64,000 bases of DNA from Pseudomonadota bacterium (GTDB lineage: Bacteria > Pseudomonadota > Gammaproteobacteria > Burkholderiales > Nitrosomonadaceae): positions 23,703-87,702 of the forward strand of contig JAFEGA010000024.1 in assembly GCA_018240285.1 (NCBI GenBank), in the 5' to 3' direction. A program made the translations under genes and the position numbers. Positions 53,519 to 63,865 of this stretch are shown here, in pieces; position 1 is the stretch's first letter; every line of letters begins with the position of its first letter. The notes under the pieces were generated by a model, which did no database searches, had not been told where the DNA came from, and worked only from the letters and a program-made list of their open reading frames with translations.

Positions 53519-55384
53519 ATGAAAAAAGAATCACTGGGTCTGATGAGTCTTGCGGCGCTTGGTGTGGTGTATGGCGACATCGGCACCAGTCCGCTGTACG
53601 TCATGAAAACGGTTTTCGATCCCGCTCACGGACTCGCCGTTACCGCCAGCAACATCATCGGCGTCGTTTCGCTGATTTTCTGGGCGATCATGATTGTGGT
53701 GACGGTCAAGTACATCACGCTTATTTTACGCGCCGATAATCATGGCGAAGGGGGCATCATGGCACTGCTCTCGCTGGCCGGTTCATCCGTTTCCGACCGG
53801 CCGCGGTTACGCGCCCTCCTGTTTATGATTGGCGCATTCGGCGCCGCTCTGTTTTACGGCGATGGCGTGATCACACCGGCCATATCCGTGTTGAGCGCGG
53901 TAGAAGGTCTGGAAGTAGCGACACCGCTGCTGCAACCTTATGTGCTGCCGATCACCATCGGTGTGCTGATTGCGCTTTTTCTGATCCAGCAACGCGGCAC
54001 CGGTGGCATCGGCACACTTTTCGGTCCGGTAATGCTGGTATGGTTTGCCACGCTGTCACTCAGTGGTGCGTTCAACATCGCATCCGCCCCCGCGATTTTG
54101 CAAGCCTTTGATCCGCGCTTCGCAATTCATTTTTGCCTGGACAACGGCCTGCTCGCCTTTATCGCTTTCGGTGCCGTGGTATTGGCACTCACCGGGGGCG
54201 AAGCGCTCTACGCCGACATGGGGCATTTTGGCGTCAAACCGATCCGTTTCACCTGGTACGGTTGCGTTCTGCCCGCACTGATCTTGAATTACCTGGGACA
54301 AGGCGCGCTGCTGCTCACTGACCCGGCGGCCATTTCCAATCCGTTTTTCTTACTCTTTCCCGCTTGGGCGCTCTATCCTGTCGTAGCCTTGGCAACCGCC
54401 GCCACGGTCATCGCATCGCAAGCGGTTATTTCCGGCGTTTTCTCGGTAACCCGGCAAGCCATTCAGCTCGGATTCCTGCCGCGCATGCAGATTTTGCATA
54501 CCTCCGATCAAAAAATCGGTCAGATTTATATTCCGTTCGTCAATTGGATACTACTCATCGCCGTACTCATGGCAGTCGCCGGATTCGGCTCTTCGGCCAG
54601 CCTTGCCTCGGCGTATGGTGTGGCTGTCACGGCGACAATGGTGATTGAAACACTGCTGACTTTCTTCGTGCTGCGTTTCGCTTGGAACTATCCGTTGCTT
54701 GCGGCTATCGCCACCACCGGCTTTTTTCTCGCAATCGATACTGCTTTTTTTGCCGCCACGCTATTGAAAATCTTCCAGGGCGGCTGGTTTCCGTTGATCA
54801 TCGGCGCGCTGATATTTTTTATCATGACGACGTGGCACGACGGACGCAACAGGTTGCTGGAACATTTGTGGAGCGATGATATTCCGCTGGAACCGTTCTT
54901 GGAATCGCTCCTGGCGCAACCGCCGGTCCGGGTTGCTGGAACGGCGGTTTTCTTGACTTCGAGTATCAATGGCGTGCCGCATGCGCTATTGCACAATCTT
55001 GCGCATAATCAGGTTTTACACGAATGCGTGGTGTTCCTGAGAGTCAGTTACCATAAAATTCCAAGCATCCCGGAAAGTGAACGGATTACGGTGAAACCAC
55101 TGCCCGGTAACTGCTATCAAATAACCGTCCACTACGGTTACAAAGATGAGCCCGATTTACCCGCCGCACTTAAAATATGCGAGCAACCTGGGCTGGAATT
55201 CGAACCGCTTAAAACATCCTACTTTATTAGCCGCGAGACCATCGTGCCCAGCCCTCGCGGTGGCATGGCGCAGTGGCGCGAACGCATTTTCGCCGCGATG
55301 GCCAGAAACGCTGGCAATGCAGCCGAGTACTTCAATTTGCCGACCAATCGCGTGCTGGAATTGGGGACGCGGATTGAAATCTGA
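53519..55384 (+). CDS. kup: Kup potassium uptake transporter
   Basis: A 621-residue K+ transporter with about 12 helices (1-440) and a cytoplasmic C-terminal domain. The amino end has the family signature LGVVYGDIGTSPLYV, and DNHGEGGIMAL follows near residue 80. It imports K+ with protons. A TTG at 53504 could also start the frame; ATG 53519 is preferred because the conserved sequence begins there. It is divergent from the TauE/SafE gene. Confidence 0.93.
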   Translation: MKKESLGLMSLAALGVVYGDIGTSPLYVMKTVFDPAHGLAVTASNIIGVVSLIFWAIMIVVTVKYITLILRADNHGEGGIMALLSLAGSSVSDRPRLRALLFMIGAFGAALFYGDGVITPAISVLSAVEGLEVATPLLQPYVLPITIGVLIALFLIQQRGTGGIGTLFGPVMLVWFATLSLSGAFNIASAPAILQAFDPRFAIHFCLDNGLLAFIAFGAVVLALTGGEALYADMGHFGVKPIRFTWYGCVLPALILNYLGQGALLLTDPAAISNPFFLLFPAWALYPVVALATAATVIASQAVISGVFSVTRQAIQLGFLPRMQILHTSDQKIGQIYIPFVNWILLIAVLMAVAGFGSSASLASAYGVAVTATMVIETLLTFFVLRFAWNYPLLAAIATTGFFLAIDTAFFAATLLKIFQGGWFPLIIGALIFFIMTTWHDGRNRLLEHLWSDDIPLEPFLESLLAQPPVRVAGTAVFLTSSINGVPHALLHNLAHNQVLHECVVFLRVSYHKIPSIPESERITVKPLPGNCYQITVHYGYKDEPDLPAALKICEQPGLEFEPLKTSYFISRETIVPSPRGGMAQWRERIFAAMARNAGNAAEYFNLPTNRVLELGTRIEI

Positions 55385-55409
55385 TTAACTCACCCGCTCA
55401 GGAGAAAAT

Positions 55410-57176
55410 ATGGCCACGGATATTGCCTACACACCGGATACCATCATCAGCAAAGCCATGTTCAATTTCGATGCATTCGGCTTAGCCAATTACAAGCTCA
55501 GCGGCACCATTCGCGTCTCGGTTTCCGATGACTTTAGCTACGACGACTATTTGAATTCAAGTTACTCGCGCTTCAATTCGATGCTTTATACCGCGGGAGC
55601 TAACGAAGTCACTTGGACTTCCCAAATGACAAGCAACATTCAAGACATTCTGCAAACATATTCACAATTTGCCAACATCACTTTTCAGTGGATAGGAGAC
55701 TACGACACATTCTCAAGTGGTACCGATACGACCCCAAATCCTGAAGATGTCGGAAGAGCGGGTGTTTCCGATATTAATATCAACTGGATTTATCGCTCCG
55801 ACGTCAATTTTGCCGGAATCTCGGGTGGCAGTTCCGATGATTTTCTATTCAACTACACCGGTGCAGCCAACGATATTTTTCTCAATGCCTATGCGCCAAA
55901 ATTCAATAATGATCTTTCGCTTGATCTGAACACGCGCGCCCGGCAAACCTTGATGCACGAATTGGGACACTCGCTCGGTCTTTCCCATCCGCATAGCGCG
56001 TATAACGCCAGTACCGGCATACCCACCATTACTGCCGATTACGCCGCCACCAAGGATCTGGGATTCTCCCAGCTCGGTTTCCATACCAATACCGCGACCG
56101 ACATGTACAAGGAATATTTCACAATCATGTCGTACGATGATCAGCATTCCTTACTACCCGGATCGAATGTCGTATATCAAGCTTATACGCCGATGATTTT
56201 GGATGTGATCGCACTGCAACAAGCCTACGGCGAAGGAAGCGGCACCAGCGGATCGGGCAATGACACCATCACACCGGGAATCGCCGGCTATCGGACCTAT
56301 TTCGATACAGGCGGAATCGATACCGTCGATCTATCGGATTACACCAATGGCGCTTATTTCAATATGGGCGTCAACATTACAGGCGCCGCGCATCTGGTTG
56401 GAGTATCGATGAGCACGTCCGATGCGCAAAATATGATTACATCCGGTAAAGATCCAGGCAATCTGCGCTGGTTCTATGGGGAATACGAAAATGCCGCCGG
56501 TTCGGCAGCAGCCGATCAAATCACCGGCAATTCGCTCGATAACGTAATCGAAGGCAAAGATGGTAACGACACGCTCTCCGGCGGAGGCGGCAACGACAGC
56601 TTAGATGGCGGCGGTGGAAACGATATTCTCAATGGTCAGGATGGCATAGACACAGCGGTTTATGCCGGCAGCCGCAGTGCTTTCACAATCACCCGCAACA
56701 CCGATCACAGCTTTACAATCAACGACAACACCCATACTGAAGGAACCGACACACTCAACGGTATCGAGCGGATTAGCTTCAGCGACGAGCATCTTGCGCT
56801 GGATATCGACGGCAATGCCGGTATCACTGCCAAAATATTGGGTGCAGTATTCGGCAAGGATGCATTAGCAAACAAAGAATACGCAGGTATCGGACTGAAA
56901 CTGCTGGACAGCGGCATGAGTTACAGCGACCTCATGGAGCTGGCGATAAATGCCAAGCTCGGCGCCCATGCCGACGATACGGCGATCGTAAACTTGCTCT
57001 ATACCAATGTCTTCGGCGCTGCACCAGCAGCCAGCGATTTGAATTACTACGTAGGATTATTACAAAACGGTTCCTACAACGAGACCAGCCTCGGCATACT
57101 GGCAGCAGATTCAACGGCCAACACCGATCACATCAATCTAACTGGATTAGCCACTTCGGGATTAGAGTTTGTTTGA
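55410..57176 (+). CDS. Serralysin-type RTX metalloprotease
   Basis: A 588-residue metzincin. The zinc motif HELGHSLGLSHP spans 183-194 with ligands His183, His187 and His193, and the Met-turn is IMSY with Met240. RTX repeats (GGGGND type) lie at about 385-420. The final 120 residues look like DUF4214, a domain common after RTX repeats. There is no signal peptide, as expected for type I secretion. AGGAGA precedes the ATG. It is likely an extracellular protease; type I secretion genes and a cognate inhibitor are not in the window. It begins 26 bases after kup but is functionally unrelated. Confidence 0.88.
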   Translation: MATDIAYTPDTIISKAMFNFDAFGLANYKLSGTIRVSVSDDFSYDDYLNSSYSRFNSMLYTAGANEVTWTSQMTSNIQDILQTYSQFANITFQWIGDYDTFSSGTDTTPNPEDVGRAGVSDININWIYRSDVNFAGISGGSSDDFLFNYTGAANDIFLNAYAPKFNNDLSLDLNTRARQTLMHELGHSLGLSHPHSAYNASTGIPTITADYAATKDLGFSQLGFHTNTATDMYKEYFTIMSYDDQHSLLPGSNVVYQAYTPMILDVIALQQAYGEGSGTSGSGNDTITPGIAGYRTYFDTGGIDTVDLSDYTNGAYFNMGVNITGAAHLVGVSMSTSDAQNMITSGKDPGNLRWFYGEYENAAGSAAADQITGNSLDNVIEGKDGNDTLSGGGGNDSLDGGGGNDILNGQDGIDTAVYAGSRSAFTITRNTDHSFTINDNTHTEGTDTLNGIERISFSDEHLALDIDGNAGITAKILGAVFGKDALANKEYAGIGLKLLDSGMSYSDLMELAINAKLGAHADDTAIVNLLYTNVFGAAPAASDLNYYVGLLQNGSYNETSLGILAADSTANTDHINLTGLATSGLEFV

Positions 57177-57177
57177 G

Positions 57178-57495
57178 TCAATCATTTTTGCTGACATCTT
57201 GAATCATTCCAGCCGCATCGCGGCCATTGGGCCACGAACTGAACGGAAATGGGTGTTGTTCGCTGTTAAAAGTCAGGAAATTAATGATCTGATGAATATA
57301 AATACTTAAGTTCTGACTAAATCCAAGCAAAAATTCATTAGTTTTTCCGGTTACTATCAACGTGGCATATTGGAAGAATAGAATACAGATGATCAATGAG
57401 TTAGAAAATCCGTAGACAAACATGAAAAAAAGCATAAAAAGGCCGCGTTGCCAGATCTCCTTTGTTTGCAATCTTTGTTTAATTTCTTCGTTCAT
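57178..57495 (-). CDS. DUF4389 family membrane protein
   Basis: A 105-residue protein with two hydrophobic helices (about 22-50) and the conserved ending FLTFNSEQHPFPFSSWP that marks DUF4389. The ATG at 57495 has AGGAAA just upstream, preferable to the in-frame start at 57519. Its end is one base from the protease gene stop. Function unknown; the family is often near envelope genes. Confidence 0.8.
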   Translation of the reverse strand: MNEEIKQRLQTKEIWQRGLFMLFFMFVYGFSNSLIICILFFQYATLIVTGKTNEFLLGFSQNLSIYIHQIINFLTFNSEQHPFPFSSWPNGRDAAGMIQDVSKND

Positions 57496-57655
57496 TCTAT
57501 TTTCCTGAATTAAGTGCAATCACATTTTATTATAGTCGAGGCGCAAAGATACAACGCCGGGAGCGCTGTTACCTCTGCTACCTATTAATGCTGTCAGTGT
57601 GGAAATGTGCTTTCGCACTGTGTCATTGCGTAGCGTAGTATGTACGCCCTATCGC

Positions 57656-58153
57656 TTAAATACGAACGGCTTTCCAATAGTTGGATTGCCAGTAAACATG
57701 ATCAAGCCGTGATATGGTGACGCCTTTCTTCTCAGAGGCATGCAAAAACTTATTTTTTTCGAGATAAATCCCGACATGTTTTGAAGCCCGGCCAGTTTTA
57801 AAGAAAATCAGATCACCCGCCCTTAAATCGTTTTTTCTGATTTCCCTTCCGATCATGGATTGCATCGTGGCTGTTCTGGGTAGATGCATCCCGAGCTTTG
57901 ATTTGAATGTCAAATGCACGAAACCGGAACAATCTATGCCGCGCTGGCTGAGTCCGCCATGCTGGTATCGCACTCCCTGCCATTCACTAAATTGAGAGTA
58001 AAGCGCTCTTTTAATATGGCTGGAGTCTGTTGATCTATTGGCGTTAGGATACGGTTCTTGTTTAAGTGAAGATTTTTCTTGAAGTGATCCGCAACTCACT
58101 AACAGGAAGCTGATACCTATCAATATGATGAATCGAGAAATATTCTTTTTCAT
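57656..58153 (-). CDS. NlpC/P60 family lipoprotein endopeptidase
   Basis: A 165-residue lipoprotein (lipobox LVSC, Cys21) with an NlpC/P60 domain. The catalytic Cys75 is in GIDCSGF and His is in KHVGIYL; a further polar residue in the family lies in FLHA. It should cut peptidoglycan stem peptides in the periplasm. It follows cheB after 49 bases on the same strand and may be cotranscribed with the chemotaxis genes. Confidence 0.88.
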   Translation of the reverse strand: MKKNISRFIILIGISFLLVSCGSLQEKSSLKQEPYPNANRSTDSSHIKRALYSQFSEWQGVRYQHGGLSQRGIDCSGFVHLTFKSKLGMHLPRTATMQSMIGREIRKNDLRAGDLIFFKTGRASKHVGIYLEKNKFLHASEKKGVTISRLDHVYWQSNYWKAVRI

Positions 58154-58202
58154 TGATAATGTACTTTTCTATCCCGAAGTAAAAAGTAAACATTAATGCA
58201 GA

Positions 58203-59282
58203 TTATACGCGATTACCATGTGATCCCATACTTGAGATTTTTGCCAAGACGCTTCTTGCCATATCTTTTAATGAAACAACTTCATTTACCCCGCCCGCAG
58301 CAATTGCTTCTTTAGGCATACCAAAAACAACACAGCTCGCCTCATCTTGAGCGAAATTATAAGCACCAGCTTTATGCATCTCCAGCATACCAGCAGCACC
58401 ATCTTTTCCCATACCGGTTAGGATCACACCAATTGCATTTTTACCTGCACAATTCGCGGCTGAGCGAAATAGTACATCAACTGATGGCCGATGTCGACTA
58501 ACGAGCTCACCTTGATTTAATTCCGTCATGTAGTTTGCCCCACTGCGTTTTAACAGTAAATGTGAATGCCCAGGTGCGATAAACGCATGCCCTGGCAGCA
58601 CCCTTTCGCCCCCTTGGGCTTCAATCACTGATATCTTACATAGACTATTTAAGCGATTCGCAAATGATTTTGTGAATCCTTCCGGCATGTGTTGGGTAAC
58701 CAGAATTCCTGGCGAGTCTGGTGGCATGCGGATTAAAAATTCTTTGATGGCCTCTGTACCACCGGTAGAAGCACCAACGATGATTAACTTTTCTGTTGAA
58801 GCAATACGATTTGAAATCGATGGCAATACGACATCAGCTGTTGCATTTTTAGCAACCGGTAGAGGCGATGCTCGTTTAAGCCTCGCTGACTTAGCGATAC
58901 GGATCTTATTGGCAATTTCACTGCCATACTCCTTTAATCCAATCGCAATGTCGAGTTTCGGCTTGGATACAAAATCCACCGCACCCAGTTCAAGTGCACG
59001 AAATGTGACGTCTGATCCTCTTTCAGTTAGGGTTGAAACCATAACTACCGGCATGGGTCTTAATCTCATCAGTTTCTCTAAGAAATCAAGCCCATCCATT
59101 TTTGGCATCTCGACATCCAATGTCAGCACATCAGGGCTTAATTCCCGAATCATTTCGCGCGCCGCCAGCGGATCAGCTGCTGCTCCGATAACTTCCATAT
59201 CGGGCTGACTATTAATAATCTCGCTCAATAACTTACGAATTAGCGCCGAATCGTCAACAACGATAACTGTTATTTTTTTCAT
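58203..59282 (-). CDS. cheB: Chemotaxis response regulator methylesterase CheB
   Basis: A 359-residue protein removing methyl groups from chemoreceptors. The receiver domain (1-125) has phospho-acceptor Asp56 ([10 protein letters not shown]). The methylesterase domain (about 165-355) has the catalytic Ser in GASTGGTEA, His in TQHMPEGF and Asp in [11 protein letters not shown]. All catalytic residues are intact. It is the last chemotaxis gene of the cluster, 33 bases after cheD. Confidence 0.95.
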   Translation of the reverse strand: MKKITVIVVDDSALIRKLLSEIINSQPDMEVIGAAADPLAAREMIRELSPDVLTLDVEMPKMDGLDFLEKLMRLRPMPVVMVSTLTERGSDVTFRALELGAVDFVSKPKLDIAIGLKEYGSEIANKIRIAKSARLKRASPLPVAKNATADVVLPSISNRIASTEKLIIVGASTGGTEAIKEFLIRMPPDSPGILVTQHMPEGFTKSFANRLNSLCKISVIEAQGGERVLPGHAFIAPGHSHLLLKRSGANYMTELNQGELVSRHRPSVDVLFRSAANCAGKNAIGVILTGMGKDGAAGMLEMHKAGAYNFAQDEASCVVFGMPKEAIAAGGVNEVVSLKDMARSVLAKISSMGSHGNRV

Positions 59283-59315
59283 GGTAAAAGCTCAATAAAA
59301 TCCAAAAGTACCAAC

Positions 59316-59927
59316 TTATGAAAATAACTCTACATCGCCACCGCTATCAACTTGATGCAAACGTTGCCTATAATCCTTTTCGCGCTGGGAAATCGTTGTA
59401 TTGTGTATATTGCGCAATTTCTTCACCATTACTTTGCTGCTTTTGGGAAAAAAGTACACTTTGCGCGGGAATATATCAACCAAGTCCTGTGCTACAATTC
59501 TAATTTTCTCGGTTTGTAAAAATTTCAATACAAAATCCGCATTCCGCTGACCAACATTTGCCACGGTAAGTCCATCCAAAACATTACCGCCACCGAAAAC
59601 TTTGGCTTCGAGATTACATCGGCGAGCACCTAGTTTTAATAACTGATTAATCAGTATCTCCATTGCATAAGTGCCATAACGAGCTGAAGCATTTAGCGGA
59701 CTACCAACATCTCCCCCTCCATCAGGCAGCATAAAATGATTCATACCACCAATCCCGCTGTAGCAATCCCGAATGCAAGCTGCAACGCATGAACCCAGTA
59801 CTGTCACCAGAAGTAAATCCTTGTCTGTCACATAGTATTCACCCGGCAACAACTTAACAGCTTGACTGTTAAAGTTCTTGTCAAAATATAAATTGGTTGC
59901 AATCTGATCATCGATGATCTCAGTCAT
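59316..59927 (-). CDS. cheD: Chemoreceptor glutamine deamidase CheD
   Basis: A 203-residue enzyme that deamidates receptor glutamines. The catalytic Cys is in TVLGSCVAACIRD and the His in GGMNHFML, both as in known CheD. The long C-terminal tail (after about 165) is basic and less conserved. GAGGTG precedes the ATG. The gene begins four bases after cheR. Confidence 0.93.
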   Translation of the reverse strand: MTEIIDDQIATNLYFDKNFNSQAVKLLPGEYYVTDKDLLLVTVLGSCVAACIRDCYSGIGGMNHFMLPDGGGDVGSPLNASARYGTYAMEILINQLLKLGARRCNLEAKVFGGGNVLDGLTVANVGQRNADFVLKFLQTEKIRIVAQDLVDIFPRKVYFFPKSSKVMVKKLRNIHNTTISQREKDYRQRLHQVDSGGDVELFS

Positions 59928-59931
59928 ATGA

Positions 59932-60795
59932 TCACCTCGACTTATTAGCTAACTCATAAACAGTCTTCTCACGCAATTTAAACAAATCAACTGCATGCTG
60001 AAAGCTCTCGGAATGCCCAGCAAATAACAATCCATCCGGCGCAAGCAATGGCACAAACTTCTTCAGGATTTTATATTGAGTCGGTTTATCAAAGTAGATC
60101 ATGACGTTACGGCAGAATATCGCATCGAATGGGCCGCGGATTGGCCAGCTTTCATCGAGTAAATTCAATTGCCGGAATGTAATCATATTTCGTAACTCAG
60201 GACGCACTCTCGCTGTCCCTGCATGCCCTCCTTTTCCTTTGAGAAAAAATTGCTTAAGTTTTTCTTTGGGAATTTTCTCTAGCTTATCTAAAGAGTAAAT
60301 ACCTAACTGTGCCTTTGCAAGAACATTGGTATCCAGATCCGTTGCCAGGATATGGACAGGGGGCGAGAACGTCTTAAATGCTTGTACCATCGACATCGCC
60401 ATTGAATAAGGCTCTTCACCCGTTGATGAAGCACTACACCAAAGTTGAATTTTGTTATGATTCTTGCGTTTCTCAATATGTTTTTCGAGAATAGGAAAAT
60501 GATGTTGTTCGCGAAAAAAAGCCGTCAGATTTGTTGTCAGTGCGTTTGTGAATGCTTCCCACTCTTCAGGATTTCCACGCTCCAGGAAATTTAGATACTC
60601 ATGAAAACTTGTCAGACCATTGACACGTAAACGCCGGGCAAGCCTACTATAAACCATATTTTGTTTGGCCACAGAAAGTGAAATGCCTGCATGGCTATAA
60701 ATCAGCTTTCTTATACGTTCAAAATCAGCTTGCGTAAAAACATATTCGCGTGTCTTGCCATCAGAGCTTTCATCGCCACCTAAAATCATTTCCAT
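59932..60795 (-). CDS. cheR: Chemotaxis protein methyltransferase CheR
   Basis: A 287-residue S-adenosylmethionine methyltransferase acting on chemoreceptor glutamates. It has the helical amino domain (about 15-85), the SAM-binding segment CSASSTGEEPYS (about 120-131) and the FDAIFCRNVMIYF core. The insertion between beta strands typical for receptor docking is present. It precedes cheD by four bases. Confidence 0.94.
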   Translation of the reverse strand: MEMILGGDESSDGKTREYVFTQADFERIRKLIYSHAGISLSVAKQNMVYSRLARRLRVNGLTSFHEYLNFLERGNPEEWEAFTNALTTNLTAFFREQHHFPILEKHIEKRKNHNKIQLWCSASSTGEEPYSMAMSMVQAFKTFSPPVHILATDLDTNVLAKAQLGIYSLDKLEKIPKEKLKQFFLKGKGGHAGTARVRPELRNMITFRQLNLLDESWPIRGPFDAIFCRNVMIYFDKPTQYKILKKFVPLLAPDGLLFAGHSESFQHAVDLFKLREKTVYELANKSR

Positions 60796-61092
60796 AGTAT
60801 ACCCATTTGAATTCTAATAAATACTGCTTTGCTATCTTTTCTTGCAGTATCAGCTCCTAGAGTCTCATTATTTTTCTGACCAAATGGTTAATATATTGAA
60901 AAAAATAATGATCTAGAATTAGTGATTTTTAAATGATTGTTAACATGAAGCAGATAATTCAAAAGCTTAATTTTAGCCAGTAACGAACTTATATCGAGCT
61001 TTTTATAGCCCTCTTCATTCCTATCCATGAGCCGGTGCCTTAGCAGTCACCAAGTATTCACTTAATTTCTTCTTAAGATTTCTAATTATTCT
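60796..61092. other. Non-coding gap between cheW and cheR
   Basis: About 297 AT-rich bases on the leftward transcript between cheW and cheR. No credible frame, hairpin with T-run or repeat stands out. It is long for an intra-operon gap, so a second promoter for cheR-cheD-cheB may lie here; none is clear by eye. Confidence 0.35.
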
Positions 61093-61605
61093 TTAATTAA
61101 TAGTTTGCTCTATTAATCCCATATCACTACTACTCATTAATTTCTCGATATCAATCAATATCAACATACGTTCGTCCACAGTTCCTAATCCCATGATATA
61201 TTCTGTATCAATCACTGAGCCCAATCCTGGTGCTGGTCGCATTTGTTCTGTTCCCAGCGTAATGACATCCGATACACCATCTACTACGATCCCCATGACG
61301 CGCCCAGCCACGTTTAAAATAATCACGACGGTAAATTGATCGTACGTCGCATTTCCCAATCTGAATTTAATCCTCATATCAATAATTGGCACGATAATGC
61401 CTCGCAGATTGACAACACCTTTGATAAATTCAGGGGCATTCGCTATTTGCGTAATAGCGTCATAGCCGCGAATCTCTTGTACTTTAAGAATCTCTATGCC
61501 GTATTCTTCACTACCCAAACGGAAAGTCAAAAATTCATTCGCCATTTGACTCGTTTGCGGATTGATTGAGTTAGAAGTTGCAATCGCTGTTTGCTGTTGA
61601 GACAT
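61093..61605 (-). CDS. cheW: Chemotaxis coupling protein CheW
   Basis: A 170-residue adaptor linking chemoreceptors to CheA. After a variable 20-residue start, the CheW fold runs about 23-160 with [20 protein letters not shown] and [13 protein letters not shown], both diagnostic. It lies 67 bases after cheA. Confidence 0.95.
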   Translation of the reverse strand: MSQQQTAIATSNSINPQTSQMANEFLTFRLGSEEYGIEILKVQEIRGYDAITQIANAPEFIKGVVNLRGIIVPIIDMRIKFRLGNATYDQFTVVIILNVAGRVMGIVVDGVSDVITLGTEQMRPAPGLGSVIDTEYIMGLGTVDERMLILIDIEKLMSSSDMGLIEQTIN

Positions 61606-61672
61606 GGTATATACTCCTGATTAAAATAAACTATCTATGAAAAAAAGAGTTCTAGAAATATTACTGTTTGGT

Positions 61673-63865
61673 TTATACCATTTCTTGTTGGCATGCCAGA
61701 ACAAGCGCAGCTGTATCAAGAATAAGCGCAACTTTACCGTCACCCATAATGGTTGCACCTGAGACACCCTGCACTCTGCGATAATTACTTTCCAAACTTT
61801 TAATCACAACTTGGTGCTGACCAATTAAGTCATCCACAAACAATGCTGCTTTATGTCCCTCGGCCTCGAGAATTACCAATATTCCTTCATGTACCGCAGT
61901 TACATTAGGGTGCAAATTGAAAATCTCGTGCAATGCGATCACAGGCAGATATTCGCCGCGCACTTGCACTACCCGCCCATGACCGCTGACCGTTTTAATA
62001 TCAGCAGCTGTTGGTTGCATAGATTCGATAATGTAATTGAGCGGCACAATAAACATTTGATCCCCGACAGCAACTGACAATCCATCAAGAATCGCCAACG
62101 TTAATGGCAATCGAATCGATATGCGCGTACCTACACCGAGTGCTGATTCAATATCAATGCGCCCGCCCATGCCTTGAATATTACGTTTCACAACATCCAT
62201 ACCTACACCACGGCCTGACACATCGGTTACTGTTTCTGCCGTAGAGAAGCCTGCTTCAAATATCAGAGACCATACTTCTTGATCAGACATTCCATCATTT
62301 ACCGGCAGGCCTCGTTCTTTAGCTTTAGCAAGAATTTTTCCGCGATTCAAACCGGCACCATCGTCACTAACTTCAATCACAATACTGCCTCCTTGATGAA
62401 AAGCACGTAATGTAATCGTACCTTGCGCAGGCTTACCTGCCGCGATTCGCTTCTCGGCAACTTCTATGCCATGATCAAGACTATTTCTGACCAAATGTGT
62501 CAACGGATCGGCAATTTTCTCGATCAAACCTTTATCGAGTTCGGTGTTCTCACCAACAGTTTTCAGTTCAACACGTTTATTTAATTTCGCCGCCAAATCA
62601 CGCACAACCCGCGGGTATCGGCTAAATACAAAACTAATTGGCATCATTCGGATTGACATCACGGATTCTTGTAAATCTCGCGTATTTCTTTCCAATTGAC
62701 TCATCCCGCTCAACAATTTCTCAAAAATTACTGGATCGAGCTGTGAAGCTGTTTGCGCAAGCATTGCTTGCGTGATGACCAACTCCCCCACAAGGTTAAT
62801 CATCTGATCAACTTTCTCTATGCTGACACGTATTGATGAAGTTTCATTGGTAGCAGAGGCAGCTGTAGCACCCGCCTTGCTGGATGGTTTATTGACTGTA
62901 TTTTGTAATTCATTCTTATTACTTGGAGTGCTTTGCTGGTGCACTGAACTCGATTGCGGTTCTATATCATCAATATCTTTTGGTGCCGCAGGAGCCCCTG
63001 GGAAAAAGCCATATCCAGGCGGAGGCGGCATATTTTCCATTGAAAGCTCATCTTCATCGGCAAACGACTCTGTAACACTATCTTCATCATCAGTGAACTG
63101 CTCTACTACTGCAGCATTTACTGTTATAACTTCGATCTTCAAGTTTGCAGGATCGACTACAAAGGCCAAGGTTTCCCAAACATCTTCTTCACTACTAGCT
63201 GTTGTCAATCTCAGTTTGAAGCGCTCTTTCTCACTTGCCGGCGCTGAATTTTCAAGATCACCCAAGCGCCTCAAATTAGCCAATAAATTTTCAACTGCCA
63301 CATCACCCATTCCAGCACTGGAAAACTCTATGGAATATGTCAGTTTCGGCAAATCATTTTGTGGCGCCGCTTCGTTGATAATCACATTTGAAGGCTTATG
63401 GCTAGCAGCTTCTACTAGCATAGCTTCTTCTTTAGTACCAGAATCCTCAACTACCTCGGAAATCACTGGAGCTTGTGTTTCATCACTCAATCTTTTCAGT
63501 TCTTCGCAAACCTCTGCCGCAACCGTGGGGTCTGCTTCCCCCTCTCCTCGATGACCTGCCAGTTGTGCTTTTATGACATCACCTGCTCTCAAAAAAGCAT
63601 CCACCATTTCACTACGTACTGCAAGCTCCCCTTTGCGCAATCTATCCAGCAATGTCTCCAACATATGCGTCATCTCCGTCATATCTGTAAAACCAAAAGT
63701 GCCAGCACCTCCTTTGATAGAATGTGCAGCACGGAAAATAGCGTTCAAATCTTCCAAATCCGGCGAATTTACATCAAGCCTCAGCAAGCATGCTTCCATA
63801 TCCGCAAGTAATTCTGAGGATTCTTCAAAAAATATTTCATAAAACTGTTCGAGATCTGTACTCAT
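61673..63865 (-). CDS. cheA: Chemotaxis histidine kinase CheA
   Basis: A 730-residue kinase. The Hpt domain (1-110) has phospho-acceptor His48 in AAHSIKGGAG. A P2-like region lies at about 170-260, followed by an acidic, Pro-rich linker to about 345. Dimerisation starts at SIRVSIEKVDQMINLVGEL (about 346), the ATPase domain has HLVRNSLDHGIE and SDDGAGLN, and a CheW-like domain closes the protein (about 590-720). It heads the che cluster in the window. cheY and cheZ are not seen, so they lie upstream beyond the edge or elsewhere. Confidence 0.95.
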   Translation of the reverse strand: MSTDLEQFYEIFFEESSELLADMEACLLRLDVNSPDLEDLNAIFRAAHSIKGGAGTFGFTDMTEMTHMLETLLDRLRKGELAVRSEMVDAFLRAGDVIKAQLAGHRGEGEADPTVAAEVCEELKRLSDETQAPVISEVVEDSGTKEEAMLVEAASHKPSNVIINEAAPQNDLPKLTYSIEFSSAGMGDVAVENLLANLRRLGDLENSAPASEKERFKLRLTTASSEEDVWETLAFVVDPANLKIEVITVNAAVVEQFTDDEDSVTESFADEDELSMENMPPPPGYGFFPGAPAAPKDIDDIEPQSSSVHQQSTPSNKNELQNTVNKPSSKAGATAASATNETSSIRVSIEKVDQMINLVGELVITQAMLAQTASQLDPVIFEKLLSGMSQLERNTRDLQESVMSIRMMPISFVFSRYPRVVRDLAAKLNKRVELKTVGENTELDKGLIEKIADPLTHLVRNSLDHGIEVAEKRIAAGKPAQGTITLRAFHQGGSIVIEVSDDGAGLNRGKILAKAKERGLPVNDGMSDQEVWSLIFEAGFSTAETVTDVSGRGVGMDVVKRNIQGMGGRIDIESALGVGTRISIRLPLTLAILDGLSVAVGDQMFIVPLNYIIESMQPTAADIKTVSGHGRVVQVRGEYLPVIALHEIFNLHPNVTAVHEGILVILEAEGHKAALFVDDLIGQHQVVIKSLESNYRRVQGVSGATIMGDGKVALILDTAALVLACQQEMV

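Noticed and set aside
62820..63554. Rightward 244-codon Ser-rich frame opposite cheA
   Set aside because: Antisense shadow of the CheA linker; the Ser richness mirrors acidic codons on the other strand.
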